NCBI GenBank assembly: GCA_023451395.1
Contig: JAEXZL010000158.1
Coordinates: forward strand, 1 to 22,169
Length of the DNA: 22,169 nt
From: Bacillota bacterium
GTDB lineage: Bacteria > Bacillota > Clostridia > Clostridiales > Clostridiaceae
Direction of reading: 5' to 3'
In this document: one piece after another, positions 7,887-15,695 of the stretch
Layout of the letters: the number at the start of each line of letters is the position of its first letter
Numbering within the stretch: position 1 is the first letter of the stretch
Notes under the pieces: model-generated
Seen by the model: the letters and a program-made list of their open reading frames with translations, nothing else
The model's database searches: none
Told to the model about the DNA's origin: nothing
Position numbers and translations under genes: made by a program

Positions 7887-10382
7887 TTATATAAATAAAT
7901 TTACATTTGCTTCCTCTGCTTCACCTAAATAATATCCTACTCCACCAAGATTAACTCCATCAATGAGCTCCTCTTTAGTTATCCCCATAACGTCCATGGA
8001 CATTGTGCAGGCTACGATATTTACACCATTTTTTATTGCAGCTTGGATTAAATCCTCAAGAGATTGTATATTTTTATCCTTCATGACTCCTCTAATCATC
8101 TTGGCTCCCATGCCTGCCATATTCATTCTAGACAAACCAAGCTTTTTAGATCCTCTTGGCATCATTGCTCCAAAGGCTTTTTCTATAATATTTTTCTTAA
8201 CAGAAACCTTTTCTTCTTTTCTAAGAATGTTTAATCCCCAGAAGGTAAAGAACATAGTCACATTCTTACCCATAGCAGCAGCTCCATTAGCTATTATGAA
8301 GGAGGCAATTGCTTTATCTAAATCTCCACTAAAAACAATCATGGTTTTTCCGTCTTTAGTTTCCACCACTTTATTTTCTTTAGGATCTATGAAATTGATA
8401 TTTCCTTCTGCCATAGAGTTCTGCCCTTTTTTAATAGTTGCATAAACAATACCGCAATCCTTTTTCAGCTCCATAAGTTCATTTTTGGTAGTTTTTGTCC
8501 ATGCCTTTATATCTTCATAAAACCCTGGATCCGAAGCCTTAATTCTTAGTATATCTCCCTCATTTATTCCATCTATCTCTACCTTTGTAGTCATTAGAGG
8601 ACCAGGGCAGCATAATCCACAGGCATCTACCTCTTTAATTGCTTCTTTTCTTATCTCTTCTCTTTCACTGGGGTCGTCATTACTCTTACCTTCTGAGGGT
8701 GTTCCCGATCCTCCTGTAGATTCATCCTTAGGAGTAAATCTGCTTAAAGAATAAGATTTAAAGCCGCCTGTTACATTCTTTGGTTTAAATCCATGTGCCT
8801 TAAGAATTCTTGATGCTATATATCCTCTTAGTCCTACAGCACAGTATACCACGATGTTTTTATCCTTATGGGGCTCCAGTTCCTTAAGCCTTGCTCTTAG
8901 ATCATTTACAGGTATATTTATATATCCCTTTACAGCTCCCTGCTGTACTTCTATATCATCTCTTACATCTAAGATTATTTCTTTATCTAAATCCATGCTG
9001 TTCATGTAATCTGGAGTCACAACCTCCACAAGGCCCTCTAGAACATTTTCTGCTACAAAGCCTGCCATATTAGCTGGTGACTTAGCAGATAAATATGGAG
9101 GTGCATAGGCCAGTTCTAATTCAGCTAAATCTTCTACTGTGCCCTTAAACTTGATTACTGTAGCAATAACATCTATTACCTTATCAACACCTTCATAGCC
9201 CATAGCTTGAGCACCTAGTACTCTCCCCTCTTCATTGAAAATAAGCTTAATATGAAGCTGAGTTGCTCCTGGGTAATAGGAAGCATGGCTCATAGGATGA
9301 ACAAATACAACCTTGTATGGAATGCCTGCCTTCTGTAGAAGTCTTTCATTGTTTCCAGTAGAAGCAGAAGTTAAGTCAAAGATCTTTATTATGGAAGTTC
9401 CCATAGTGCCTTTGTAAACAGATTTTATACCAGCTATATTGTCTGCAGCTATTCTCCCCTGCTTGTTGGCGGGACCAGCTAGAGGTATGGCAGTTTTGTT
9501 ACCGCTTATATAATCAACAACCTCTATAGCATCACCAGCAGCATAAACACCATCAGCTGAAGTCTTCATGGAGCTATCTACTAATATATGTCCTCTTTCT
9601 CCTAGCTTAATACCGCTATCCTTAAGCCAAGCAGTATCCGGTGCTACACCAATAGCAAGGATACCTATTTCCCCCTTAACCTTTTTACCACTGGCAAGGA
9701 GAATTTCCACTGCTCCATCCTTTTCTTCAAAGCTCTTTACCCCATCCTTAAGAATAAGTGTAATGCCCTTTTCTTCCATTACCTCTTCAGCTATGGTGAC
9801 CATATCTGAATCAAAGGGAGCTAGTATATGGGGCGCTGCCTCCACAAGAGTTACCTTAACTCCTCTATCAGCAAGATTTTCAGCCATTTCTATACCAATA
9901 AAGCCTCCCCCTATTACCACAGCCTCTTTTGTTTCCTGTTTATCTACAACAGCTTTAATATAGTCCGTATCCTTAACATTTCTAAGAGTATAAAGCCTTT
10001 CATTATCTATTCCTGGTATCGGTGGCTTTATAGGCTTTGCTCCTGGTGATAGTACCAAGTAATCATAGTCTTCATTATAAACGCTGCCATCAATCTTTCT
10101 TACAGTAACACTTTTATTGTCGGTGTTTACAGAAATTACATCACTGTTTACCCTGACATCAATATTGAATCTTGCCTTCATTGCTTCTGGAGTTTGAACT
10201 AAAAGCTTTTCCCTATCCTTTATTGTTTCCCCTATATAGTAAGGTAGTCCACAGTTAGCAAAGGATATGTGCTCTCCCCTCTCAAAAATTACTATTTCTG
10301 CATTCTCATCTAATCTCCTAAGTCTTGCTGCAGCAGAAGCTCCTCCTGCTACACCACCTACAATCAAAATCTTTTTACTCAC
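7887..10382 (-). CDS. Four-domain CoA-disulfide/persulfide reductase: FAD oxidoreductase-rhodanese-TusA-DsrE fusion
   Basis: This 831-residue cytoplasmic flavoprotein appears to act on sulfane sulfur. Residues 1-450 are a CoA-disulfide/NADH-dependent persulfide reductase: FAD-binding GGVAGG at 9-14, redox Cys44 in SFANCGLPYY, NAD-binding GGGFIG at 158-163, and YAAGDA near 280-285. Residues 460-548 are a rhodanese domain with catalytic C514 (CAVGLRG). A flexible Ser/Gly/Asp linker (about 553-575) leads to a TusA-like domain with CGLCCPGP (C588, C591, C592). Residues 670-831 are a DsrE-like domain with C792 in ACTMSMDVMGI. All four active cysteines are intact, so sulfur could be relayed inside one chain; that is inference. 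The GTG start overlaps the stop of the ArsR gene by one base (TAGTG) and has AGGAGGAG upstream. Similar fusions occur in other anaerobic Bacillota. Confidence 0.92.
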   Translation of the reverse strand: MSKKILIVGGVAGGASAAARLRRLDENAEIVIFERGEHISFANCGLPYYIGETIKDREKLLVQTPEAMKARFNIDVRVNSDVISVNTDNKSVTVRKIDGSVYNEDYDYLVLSPGAKPIKPPIPGIDNERLYTLRNVKDTDYIKAVVDKQETKEAVVIGGGFIGIEMAENLADRGVKVTLVEAAPHILAPFDSDMVTIAEEVMEEKGITLILKDGVKSFEEKDGAVEILLASGKKVKGEIGILAIGVAPDTAWLKDSGIKLGERGHILVDSSMKTSADGVYAAGDAIEVVDYISGNKTAIPLAGPANKQGRIAADNIAGIKSVYKGTMGTSIIKIFDLTSASTGNNERLLQKAGIPYKVVFVHPMSHASYYPGATQLHIKLIFNEEGRVLGAQAMGYEGVDKVIDVIATVIKFKGTVEDLAELELAYAPPYLSAKSPANMAGFVAENVLEGLVEVVTPDYMNSMDLDKEIILDVRDDIEVQQGAVKGYINIPVNDLRARLKELEPHKDKNIVVYCAVGLRGYIASRILKAHGFKPKNVTGGFKSYSLSRFTPKDESTGGSGTPSEGKSNDDPSEREEIRKEAIKEVDACGLCCPGPLMTTKVEIDGINEGDILRIKASDPGFYEDIKAWTKTTKNELMELKKDCGIVYATIKKGQNSMAEGNINFIDPKENKVVETKDGKTMIVFSGDLDKAIASFIIANGAAAMGKNVTMFFTFWGLNILRKEEKVSVKKNIIEKAFGAMMPRGSKKLGLSRMNMAGMGAKMIRGVMKDKNIQSLEDLIQAAIKNGVNIVACTMSMDVMGITKEELIDGVNLGGVGYYLGEAEEANVNLFI

Positions 10383-10687
10383 TATTTTACTCCTCCTATT
10401 AATTGAAAATTCTTTAAAAGGGCCTTAACTGTTCTTATAGCTACCTCTGAGCTCACAGTATAAATAATCTCTAGACCATTTCTTTCTCCAGTGATTATTC
10501 CCGCTGCCTTTAGCTTTTGAAGGTGCTGTGATACAGTAGATTGAGGTACTTCTAGACAGGTTTGCATGCAGCTTACATTTTGGGGTCCATTTTCAATTAA
10601 GCCTTTTACTATACATAATCTTATAGGATGGGCCAAAACTTTTAAAAGCTCTGCAGCTTCATCTAGTTCTTTATAGTTAAAATTCAT
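10382..10687 (-). CDS. ArsR-family winged-helix repressor, probable sulfur or metal sensor
   Basis: A 101-residue ArsR/SmtB-type DNA-binding protein. The N-terminal helix and LLKVLAHPIRLCIV are typical of the family, and the recognition helix is VPQSTVSQHLQKLK at about 47-60. Cysteines at 25, 40 and 44 could sense persulfide or metal. The C40-x3-C44 pair sits where ArsR has its metal-binding Cys cluster, but the spacing differs from CVCDLC. The frame could start at a GTG (10694-10696), but that codon is part of the GAGGTG ribosome site, so the ATG at 10685-10687 is taken. The one-base stop/start overlap with the flavoprotein gene means coupled translation and points to a shared regulatory circuit. 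Confidence 0.88.
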   Translation of the reverse strand: MNFNYKELDEAAELLKVLAHPIRLCIVKGLIENGPQNVSCMQTCLEVPQSTVSQHLQKLKAAGIITGERNGLEIIYTVSSEVAIRTVKALLKNFQLIGGVK

Positions 10688-10791
10688 ATGCTTCACCTCA
10701 TATTCTTTAGTGTTACAATTTTCTTTATTTAATTATTAATATTTTATTTTTTATTATTTAATTATTATTTATTCTATTTCCTTATATTTAT

Positions 10792-10821
10792 ATATTACGA
10801 TATACGAATATAGAATGTCAA
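10792..10821 (-). promoter_or_regulatory. Promoter with operator-like palindrome for the arsR-flavoprotein operon
   Basis: On the minus strand TTGACA (10816-10821) is followed after 18 bases by TAATAT (10792-10797). The 20-base element at 10792-10811, ATATTCGTATATCGTAATAT, is an imperfect palindrome with ATATT/AATAT ends. It fills the spacer and -10, a classic repressor position. It contains ATTC-N8-TAAT, one base from the ATTC-N8-GAAT operators described for the sulfur-sensing ArsR proteins SqrR/BigR/YgaV. A leader of about 100 very AT-rich bases follows, with no structure that I can see. Confidence 0.7.
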
Positions 10822-10826
10822 TGAAA

Positions 10827-10864
10827 AGGTCTTAAATTTCTTTAAACTTAGAAATTTAAGACCT
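10827..10864 (-). terminator. Terminator after the metallophosphoesterase gene
   Basis: A perfect 14-bp stem (AGGTCTTAAATTTC with its complement, 10-base loop) lies 12 bases past the stop at 10877. A short T-run (CCTTTTC) follows on the minus strand. It also separates this operon from the arsR promoter just beyond. Confidence 0.8.
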
Positions 10865-10876
10865 AATTTAATTCAT

Positions 10877-11563
10877 TTAAAGGATTTTCACTGGATTAAA
10901 ATCAATAAAATCACAGGATGTCATGATGTATTCCACACCTTTTCGTTCCCCTTGAAGCACTCTATTTAAGGAAGGTCCATGAAGATGACCGTATATAACC
11001 TTTTTCACCTTATACTCTTCGAATATATCGGTAAAAGCTGTATCCTCAAAAGTTTCACTAGTAGGAGGATAATGTATCATTGCAATTATATTTTCATAGC
11101 CCTTGCTTCTTGCTGCATCTAAAGAAAGCCTAAGCCGTATCTGCTCTCTATGATAAATCTTTTCATCCTTAGAAGAAAAGTCTCCCTTACCAGGGCATAT
11201 CCAACCTCTGCTTCCGCAAATGCCGTAATCTTCATAGGTGAAAAAATTATTTTGAATAAAATGCATATTATCATATAGGCTGTTAAGCTTAGAAATCCCA
11301 GACCACCAATAATCATGATTACCCTTTATTATAATTTTTTTCCCAGGGAGGGCACTTATCCAGTCTAAATCCTCCAGTCCATCATTAATACTCATAGCCC
11401 AGGAGATATCACCTCCAATAAGCACCGTATCCTCTTCATTGATTTTTTCAAGCCAATTTTCCTTAATCTTCTCATGGTGCTTATACCAGTTCTGTCCAAA
11501 GATATCCATAGGCTTATTGGCATTTAAGGCTAGATGCAAATCTGATATAGCATATAGTGACAT
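10877..11563 (-). CDS. Calcineurin-like metallophosphoesterase (COG1768-type)
   Basis: A 228-residue cytoplasmic metal-dependent phosphohydrolase with all five signature motifs: D8-x-H10, G51-D52-ISW, G81-N82-H83-D84, H164 in IHYPP, and GH193-L-H195-G. Together these form a two-metal active site. The substrate is unknown. The family resembles the predicted phosphohydrolases grouped as COG1768. AGGTGAGG lies before the ATG and overlaps the stop of the FlhB-like gene, 8 bases upstream, so the gene is the third in that operon. Nothing visible links it functionally to flagella. Confidence 0.88.
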   Translation of the reverse strand: MSLYAISDLHLALNANKPMDIFGQNWYKHHEKIKENWLEKINEEDTVLIGGDISWAMSINDGLEDLDWISALPGKKIIIKGNHDYWWSGISKLNSLYDNMHFIQNNFFTYEDYGICGSRGWICPGKGDFSSKDEKIYHREQIRLRLSLDAARSKGYENIIAMIHYPPTSETFEDTAFTDIFEEYKVKKVIYGHLHGPSLNRVLQGERKGVEYIMTSCDFIDFNPVKIL

Positions 11564-11571
11564 TCATAACC

Positions 11572-11838
11572 TCACCTTTCATCCATTAGTTTATCTACCT
11601 CTACTACATAAGCTATAATGTAGGCCACAGCTTCGTATAGCTCTGTGGGTATATACTCTCCAACATCTACGTTTGTTAAGAGCTCCGTAAGCTCCTTGTT
11701 ATAAACCACCGGAACTTTAGCTTCCTTAGCCTCATTAATAATTTTATCTGCAATAAAGCCTGCGCCAGCGGCAGTAACCATGGGAGCTTTTAAATTATCC
11801 TCATATTTTAAGGCTGCTGCTTTTCTTCTTTGCTTCAT
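11572..11838 (-). CDS. Stand-alone FlhB cytoplasmic-domain protein (YlqH-like)
   Basis: This 88-residue protein aligns with the part of FlhB/YscU that follows the autocleavage site: RRKAAALKYE resembles the HYAVALKYD stretch, then come AGAGFIADKIINEAKE, the VPVVYNKELTELL segment, and a final helix. The NPTH cleavage motif and the four membrane helices of full FlhB are absent, so the gene encodes only the small domain and cannot autocleave. B. subtilis ylqH is the same kind of protein and follows the FliK-like ylqG, as here. Its job is not established; a role in substrate choice of the flagellar export apparatus is inference. AAGGGGTG precedes the ATG, and the gap from the upstream gene is 11 bases. 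Confidence 0.88.
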   Translation of the reverse strand: MKQRRKAAALKYEDNLKAPMVTAAGAGFIADKIINEAKEAKVPVVYNKELTELLTNVDVGEYIPTELYEAVAYIIAYVVEVDKLMDER

Positions 11839-11849
11839 TTTAACACCCC

Positions 11850-13580
11850 TTAAACCAAAACATCAACCAATACATTGCTATTATCATTAAAAAAGCTCCT
11901 CATAGAAGAAAAATCTAATTCTTCTTCCTTAGGATTTATCACAATCTCCCCTATATAACCTAAAGCAGTTAATGAGCTTAAAAGCTTCTCAGATTTCTTT
12001 TTAAGCGCTTTAGCTCCTTGAGGATAAGCTTTTATTTCTAAATTAAGCCTTTCCCCCTCTACCTCTAAATAACCATCCACCTGTCCTAATTTTTCAGTAG
12101 CTACCGTTAGAATAAGCTTTATTTTTTTAGAGTCAATAGTTTTGCCCTTACCTCTGCTATCCTTAACTACTAGCTTTAGAGGATATTCTCTATCCTTTAG
12201 CTTGAGAGGTATATCCATATAATAGTATTCCTTTGAAATATGATTCATAAGCTTAAAATCATTAAATTTACTGCCTAAGACTTTTTCTAATCCTGACTTT
12301 AAAGATTCCTCTCCTTCAAAAGCCTTTAGGAGAGAATTAATAATTAATTTAAGTTCTCTTCCTCTTTCTCTAATTTCTACGGCTATTTCTTCCTTTATTC
12401 CCTCTCCCAGAGAATTCCTATTTTTATCAATTTCTATTTTACTTTTAATAGCAGATTCAGACTTAGCTTTTCTTATAAGCTTCATAAAATCCTCAGAGCT
12501 TATGGAACTATCCTCACTTAGAGAATTTTCTGTAGCAGCTTCCTTCGGATTACCCGTCACTGCCTTCTCCTCTATCTCTCCTTTTCCAAAGGGTTCTTCT
12601 ACTATTTCTTTTTCACTAATGGTTTTTTCCAAATTCTTACTGGCAGTTTCCTGATTATCCAAAGAAGCCTCTTTTGCTGCTTCCTCTAAAGTGATTATCT
12701 CAGAGTTTAAAAGCCCTTCCACCAATTTTTCTTCTGATTGACCTTCCGTAAACAGTTCACTATTAGCTAATGATAAATTCTCCAAAGGAGCAGCATACTT
12801 CTCATTAGGGTAAGGATCAGTCCCAAGGTTCCCTTCTACAAATCTTCTTCCCTCTGTAGCATACTTATCATAAGCACCTTTTATTTGTAGTTTCTCCTGT
12901 ATAGATGTTAAGCTATCATAAAGGCTTCCATATTCTCTAAAAAGATTCTTATAGCTTTGAATATTCTCCTTAGAAAAACTTACTTCATTCTCTAAAAAGA
13001 TTAAAACCTCCTCAGGAGATAGAGTAGATAGCTCTGTAAAGGCTGATTTAAGTATTGATGCTGCTTCTTTGCTATTTAAAGGAGCTAAGAAGTCTCCTTT
13101 TACTTTTATATATTTATCAATAAAGCCATCAAGGGATTTTGGATTTTTAGAGCCTTCCTGCCATAGCTTAAGGGTATTCTTTACGAAGTTAATATTCTCC
13201 TTTGTAATTGGAAGGTTATGTTTTAAAAGGAGCATGGCCATTTCCTTATCTGGCAGTTCTATTCCAAGCTCGCTAAGTTGCTTTAATAAGCCTTCCTTTT
13301 CCTTATGGCCTTCTCCCCCTATATTTAAGTATTTTAATATTAGACTTCCTTCACTAAAGTCCTCCACCATAAATAAGCAGTGCTTATCCAAAATAACATC
13401 CTCACCAGCCATTAACTTAGCTTTAAACTGCCACCCTTCAGGCAATCTTATAAGAATCTCTCCATTATCTACAGAAATTATCCTCCCGCTAAATCTTTCA
13501 CCTATATCAAAGGATAGCTTGCCTAAGGTCTTTTTATTTATTGGTATATTGGTGCTATTTATATTATGCAGCGCTGGCAT
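11850..13580 (-). CDS. FliK-like protein (YlqG-type)
   Basis: A 576-residue protein built like flagellar hook-length control proteins. It has an N-terminal domain (about 15-75, with FSGRIISVDNGEILIRLPEG), a long helical middle, a Glu/Ser/Lys-rich low-complexity stretch (about 280-380), and a compact C-terminal domain. That last domain contains LILTVATEKLGQVDGYLEVE at about 485-505, similar to the FliK C-terminus. The open frame extends six codons to a GTG, but the AGAGGTGG ribosome site lies inside that extension, so the ATG at 13578-13580 is the start. No other flagellar genes are nearby. Pairing with an FlhB-domain gene mirrors B. subtilis ylqG-ylqH and the known FliK-FlhB contact. The exact role is unknown. 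Confidence 0.78.
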   Translation of the reverse strand: MPALHNINSTNIPINKKTLGKLSFDIGERFSGRIISVDNGEILIRLPEGWQFKAKLMAGEDVILDKHCLFMVEDFSEGSLILKYLNIGGEGHKEKEGLLKQLSELGIELPDKEMAMLLLKHNLPITKENINFVKNTLKLWQEGSKNPKSLDGFIDKYIKVKGDFLAPLNSKEAASILKSAFTELSTLSPEEVLIFLENEVSFSKENIQSYKNLFREYGSLYDSLTSIQEKLQIKGAYDKYATEGRRFVEGNLGTDPYPNEKYAAPLENLSLANSELFTEGQSEEKLVEGLLNSEIITLEEAAKEASLDNQETASKNLEKTISEKEIVEEPFGKGEIEEKAVTGNPKEAATENSLSEDSSISSEDFMKLIRKAKSESAIKSKIEIDKNRNSLGEGIKEEIAVEIRERGRELKLIINSLLKAFEGEESLKSGLEKVLGSKFNDFKLMNHISKEYYYMDIPLKLKDREYPLKLVVKDSRGKGKTIDSKKIKLILTVATEKLGQVDGYLEVEGERLNLEIKAYPQGAKALKKKSEKLLSSLTALGYIGEIVINPKEEELDFSSMRSFFNDNSNVLVDVLV

Positions 13581-13703
13581 GAATCCACCTCTTTTCACTC
13601 TTTACTTATTTATCGATGTAAAAATACATATCTTCATGTACTGAAGAGTTTTTTGTTTTAAAGAAGAACAATACATAATGCTGGATAAATTCCTAATAAA
13701 TAA

Positions 13704-13737
13704 AAAAGTACATTCCTCCATTGAGAAATGTACTTTT
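13704..13737 (-). terminator. Terminator after tyrS
   Basis: AAAAGTACATT pairs with AATGTACTTTT, and an inner CTC/GAG continues the stem; the single mismatch is a G-U pair in the minus transcript. TTTTTTATTTATT follows on the minus strand. It lies 47 bases past the tyrS stop. The rest of 13581-13784 must hold the promoter of the FliK-like gene, but I cannot place one with confidence. Confidence 0.85.
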
Positions 13738-13784
13738 CATAATTAATTTCATAGCTATATTTTTAAAATTACTTTAAAAGCTTC

Positions 13785-15005
13785 TTATTCTACTACTATT
13801 CTATGGAAGTTTTTCTTTCCTCTTTTTATCATAAAGCTTCCATCAATAATATCTTCATTTCTAAGCTCTCTGGTAAAGTCAACTACCTTTTCATCATTCA
13901 AGGTAAGTCCGCCTTGCTGTACAAGCCTTTTTCCCTCAGACTTAGAAGGAATAACCTTAGTTTCCACAAGTATTTCTAAGAGCTGTGCACCAACTTTGTC
14001 TGTTGATATAGTTACGGTAGGTACATTATTTAAATTGCTACCTCCTCCAAAGAGAGCTTCTGTTGCTTCCTTCGCCTTTAAAGCCTCCTGTTCTCCATGA
14101 ACTAGCTTTGTAACTTCATAAGCCAGAACCTTTTTAGCCTCATTTATTTCTGCCCCTTCTAAGGATGAGAGCTTCCTAACCTCATCCATTGGTAGGAAGG
14201 TCAGAAGGGAAAGACACTTTGACACATCACTATCATCAACATTTCTCCAATATTGATAAAAGTCATAAGGACTTGTTTTGCTGGCATCTAACCAAAGAGC
14301 ACCTTTTTCAGTTTTTCCCATCTTTTTTCCTTCACTGTTAGTTAACAAGGTACAAGTCATGGCAAAGGCTGGCTTTTGTGCCTTTCTTCTTATAAGCTCC
14401 ATACCAGCTATCATATTAGACCATTGATCATCTCCACCTAGCTGCATAGTGCAGCCATACTTCTGGTTAAGAACGTAAAAGTCATATCCCTGCATTAGCA
14501 TGTAGTTAAATTCTAAGAAGGAAAGGCCATTTTCTAATCTTTGCTTAAAGCACTCTGCTGTAAGCATTCTATTTACAGAAAAATGAATTCCCACATCTCT
14601 TAAAAATTCCACATAGTTTAAATCCAATAGCCAATCTCCATTATTTACTAAAAGCGCCTTATCATCGCTAAAATCTATAAAGCGTTCCATTTGCTTTTTT
14701 ATGGCATTTATATTTTTAGTGATTTCTTCCTTAGTAAGCATCTTTCTCATATCTGTTTTACCAGAAGGGTCACCTACCATAGCTGTGCCTCCACCTAATA
14801 GTGCTATTGGTCTATGCCCAGCTCTCTGCATATGAGCCATAAACATTAATGCTATAAAGTGTCCCACATGAAGGCTATCTGCAGTTGGATCAAAGCCTAT
14901 ATAAAAGGTCACCTTTTCCTTTTCTAATAATTCTTTGATTTCTTCCTCATGAGTTAATTGTTTTATGTATCCTCTTTCCATAAGATCTGTATATATACTT
15001 GACAT
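13785..15005 (-). CDS. tyrS: Tyrosyl-tRNA synthetase
   Basis: Class I aminoacyl-tRNA synthetase that charges tRNA-Tyr with tyrosine; 406 residues, the normal bacterial length. Visible are YIGFDPTADSLHVGH with the HIGH-type motif at 46-49, GDPSGKT at 78-84, the tyrosine pocket (FNYMLMQGYDFYVL and QLGGDDQWSN at 188-197), a KMSKS-type loop KMGKT at 228-232, and a C-terminal S4 RNA-binding domain from about residue 340. KMGKT rather than KMSKS occurs in the TyrZ-like branch of TyrRS. AAGGAGGT precedes the ATG. It is a single-gene unit with its own promoter and terminator. Confidence 0.97.
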   Translation of the reverse strand: MSSIYTDLMERGYIKQLTHEEEIKELLEKEKVTFYIGFDPTADSLHVGHFIALMFMAHMQRAGHRPIALLGGGTAMVGDPSGKTDMRKMLTKEEITKNINAIKKQMERFIDFSDDKALLVNNGDWLLDLNYVEFLRDVGIHFSVNRMLTAECFKQRLENGLSFLEFNYMLMQGYDFYVLNQKYGCTMQLGGDDQWSNMIAGMELIRRKAQKPAFAMTCTLLTNSEGKKMGKTEKGALWLDASKTSPYDFYQYWRNVDDSDVSKCLSLLTFLPMDEVRKLSSLEGAEINEAKKVLAYEVTKLVHGEQEALKAKEATEALFGGGSNLNNVPTVTISTDKVGAQLLEILVETKVIPSKSEGKRLVQQGGLTLNDEKVVDFTRELRNEDIIDGSFMIKRGKKNFHRIVVE

Positions 15006-15069
15006 TAGGGTACCTCCTTGGATAAATTAGCTTTCTAATTAAAATATATATTCTCATAATAACATATAC

Positions 15070-15098
15070 ATTTTATAATAAATTTCTAGAAACTGCAA
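15070..15098 (-). promoter_or_regulatory. Probable tyrS promoter with short leader
   Basis: TTGCAG (15093-15098) and TAAAAT (15070-15075) read on the minus strand with a 17-base spacer. Transcription would begin near 15063, giving a leader of about 60 bases. That is too short for a T-box, and no T-box sequence (GGTGG-ACCGCG type) is present. Confidence 0.55.
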
Positions 15099-15131
15099 AA
15101 TATCTTTTAGTAATAATAGTATACTAAATAG

Positions 15132-15173
15132 AAATAAGGCTGAGGTAGATTTGCATCTTACTCAGCCTTATTT
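15132..15173 (-). terminator. Terminator after the P-loop-like gene
   Basis: A 13-bp perfect stem (AAATAAGGCTGAG and its complement) with further inner pairing (GTAGAT/ATCTTAC) lies about 60 bases past the stop at 15233. T-rich sequence follows (TTATTTCTATTT on the minus strand). Confidence 0.8.
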
Positions 15174-15232
15174 AGCAAACTCACAATATGCCTTTAGGTT
15201 TCTTTTATATAAATTTAATTGTTTTCAAATTT

Positions 15233-15646
15233 TTAAGCTACATACTTTTTAATGAAATCAGGTATTTCACTACAGTTATCCTCATTGATGTTTATAAAGA
15301 AGTCTACATTAAATTCTTCACTTATGTCATCTAATTTTGAAAATAAAAATGCAGCATCAGGAAGGTCTCCATCAACTATATTAGACAAACCATCAATATA
15401 GATTTGTTCAATATCATAGTCTCCGGACAGAATGCCGCATAAATAACCATATAGACCTTCGAATTCTTTAAGCTCAAAGTCCTTGGTTGTTATAAATCTA
15501 ATTTTTCTGTTTAAAGAATGCATTGGTCTACTGTCATCATCGATATACACAATATGCCCACTAATTGTTTCTGACTGTGAGTTTGCTAAATCGATTAGAT
15601 TTTTTGTTTTTCCTGAGCCTCTCTTGTTACAAAATACTTGAATCAT
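15233..15646 (-). CDS. Small P-loop-like protein of unknown function
   Basis: A 137-residue cytoplasmic protein that begins MIQVFCNKRGSGKTKNLI. The C-NKRGSGKT segment has the end of a Walker A motif (GSGKT), but Asn7 stands where the first glycine of GxxxxGK[TS] should be. Two beta-strand/Asp stretches follow: HIVYIDDDSR near residues 32-41 and QIYIDGL near 92-98, the latter a possible Walker B. The rest alternates acidic helices and strands. I recognise no defined family. The frame could start 11 codons upstream, but AAGGGGTGG lies 4 bases before the ATG at 15644-15646. It is a single-gene unit with a strong promoter. Nucleotide binding is possible but unproven. Confidence 0.75.
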   Translation of the reverse strand: MIQVFCNKRGSGKTKNLIDLANSQSETISGHIVYIDDDSRPMHSLNRKIRFITTKDFELKEFEGLYGYLCGILSGDYDIEQIYIDGLSNIVDGDLPDAAFLFSKLDDISEEFNVDFFININEDNCSEIPDFIKKYVA

Positions 15647-15695
15647 TAGGACCACCCCTTTTATTTTTTTTAGGTGCATTTATATGATTAAGGTA

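Noticed and set aside
11572..11838. Truncated or pseudogene flhB
   Set aside because: The gene has its own ribosome site, a natural start and family-typical length, and stand-alone versions exist (B. subtilis ylqH), so it is a normal short gene.
13605..13640. Sigma-D promoter before the FliK-like gene (ATCGATAAAT on the minus strand)
   Set aside because: Only CGATAA matches the -10 and no TAAA-type -35 lies 15 bases upstream; in AT-rich DNA this is near chance.
15006..15232. T-box riboswitch upstream of tyrS
   Set aside because: The gap is too short, the conserved T-box sequence is absent, and the only strong hairpin (15132-15173) sits upstream of the tyrS promoter as the terminator of the preceding gene.
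15233..15646. PilT-type twitching ATPase
   Set aside because: The protein is only 137 residues, has an incomplete Walker A and none of the Asp/His boxes of PilT; there are no pilus genes nearby.
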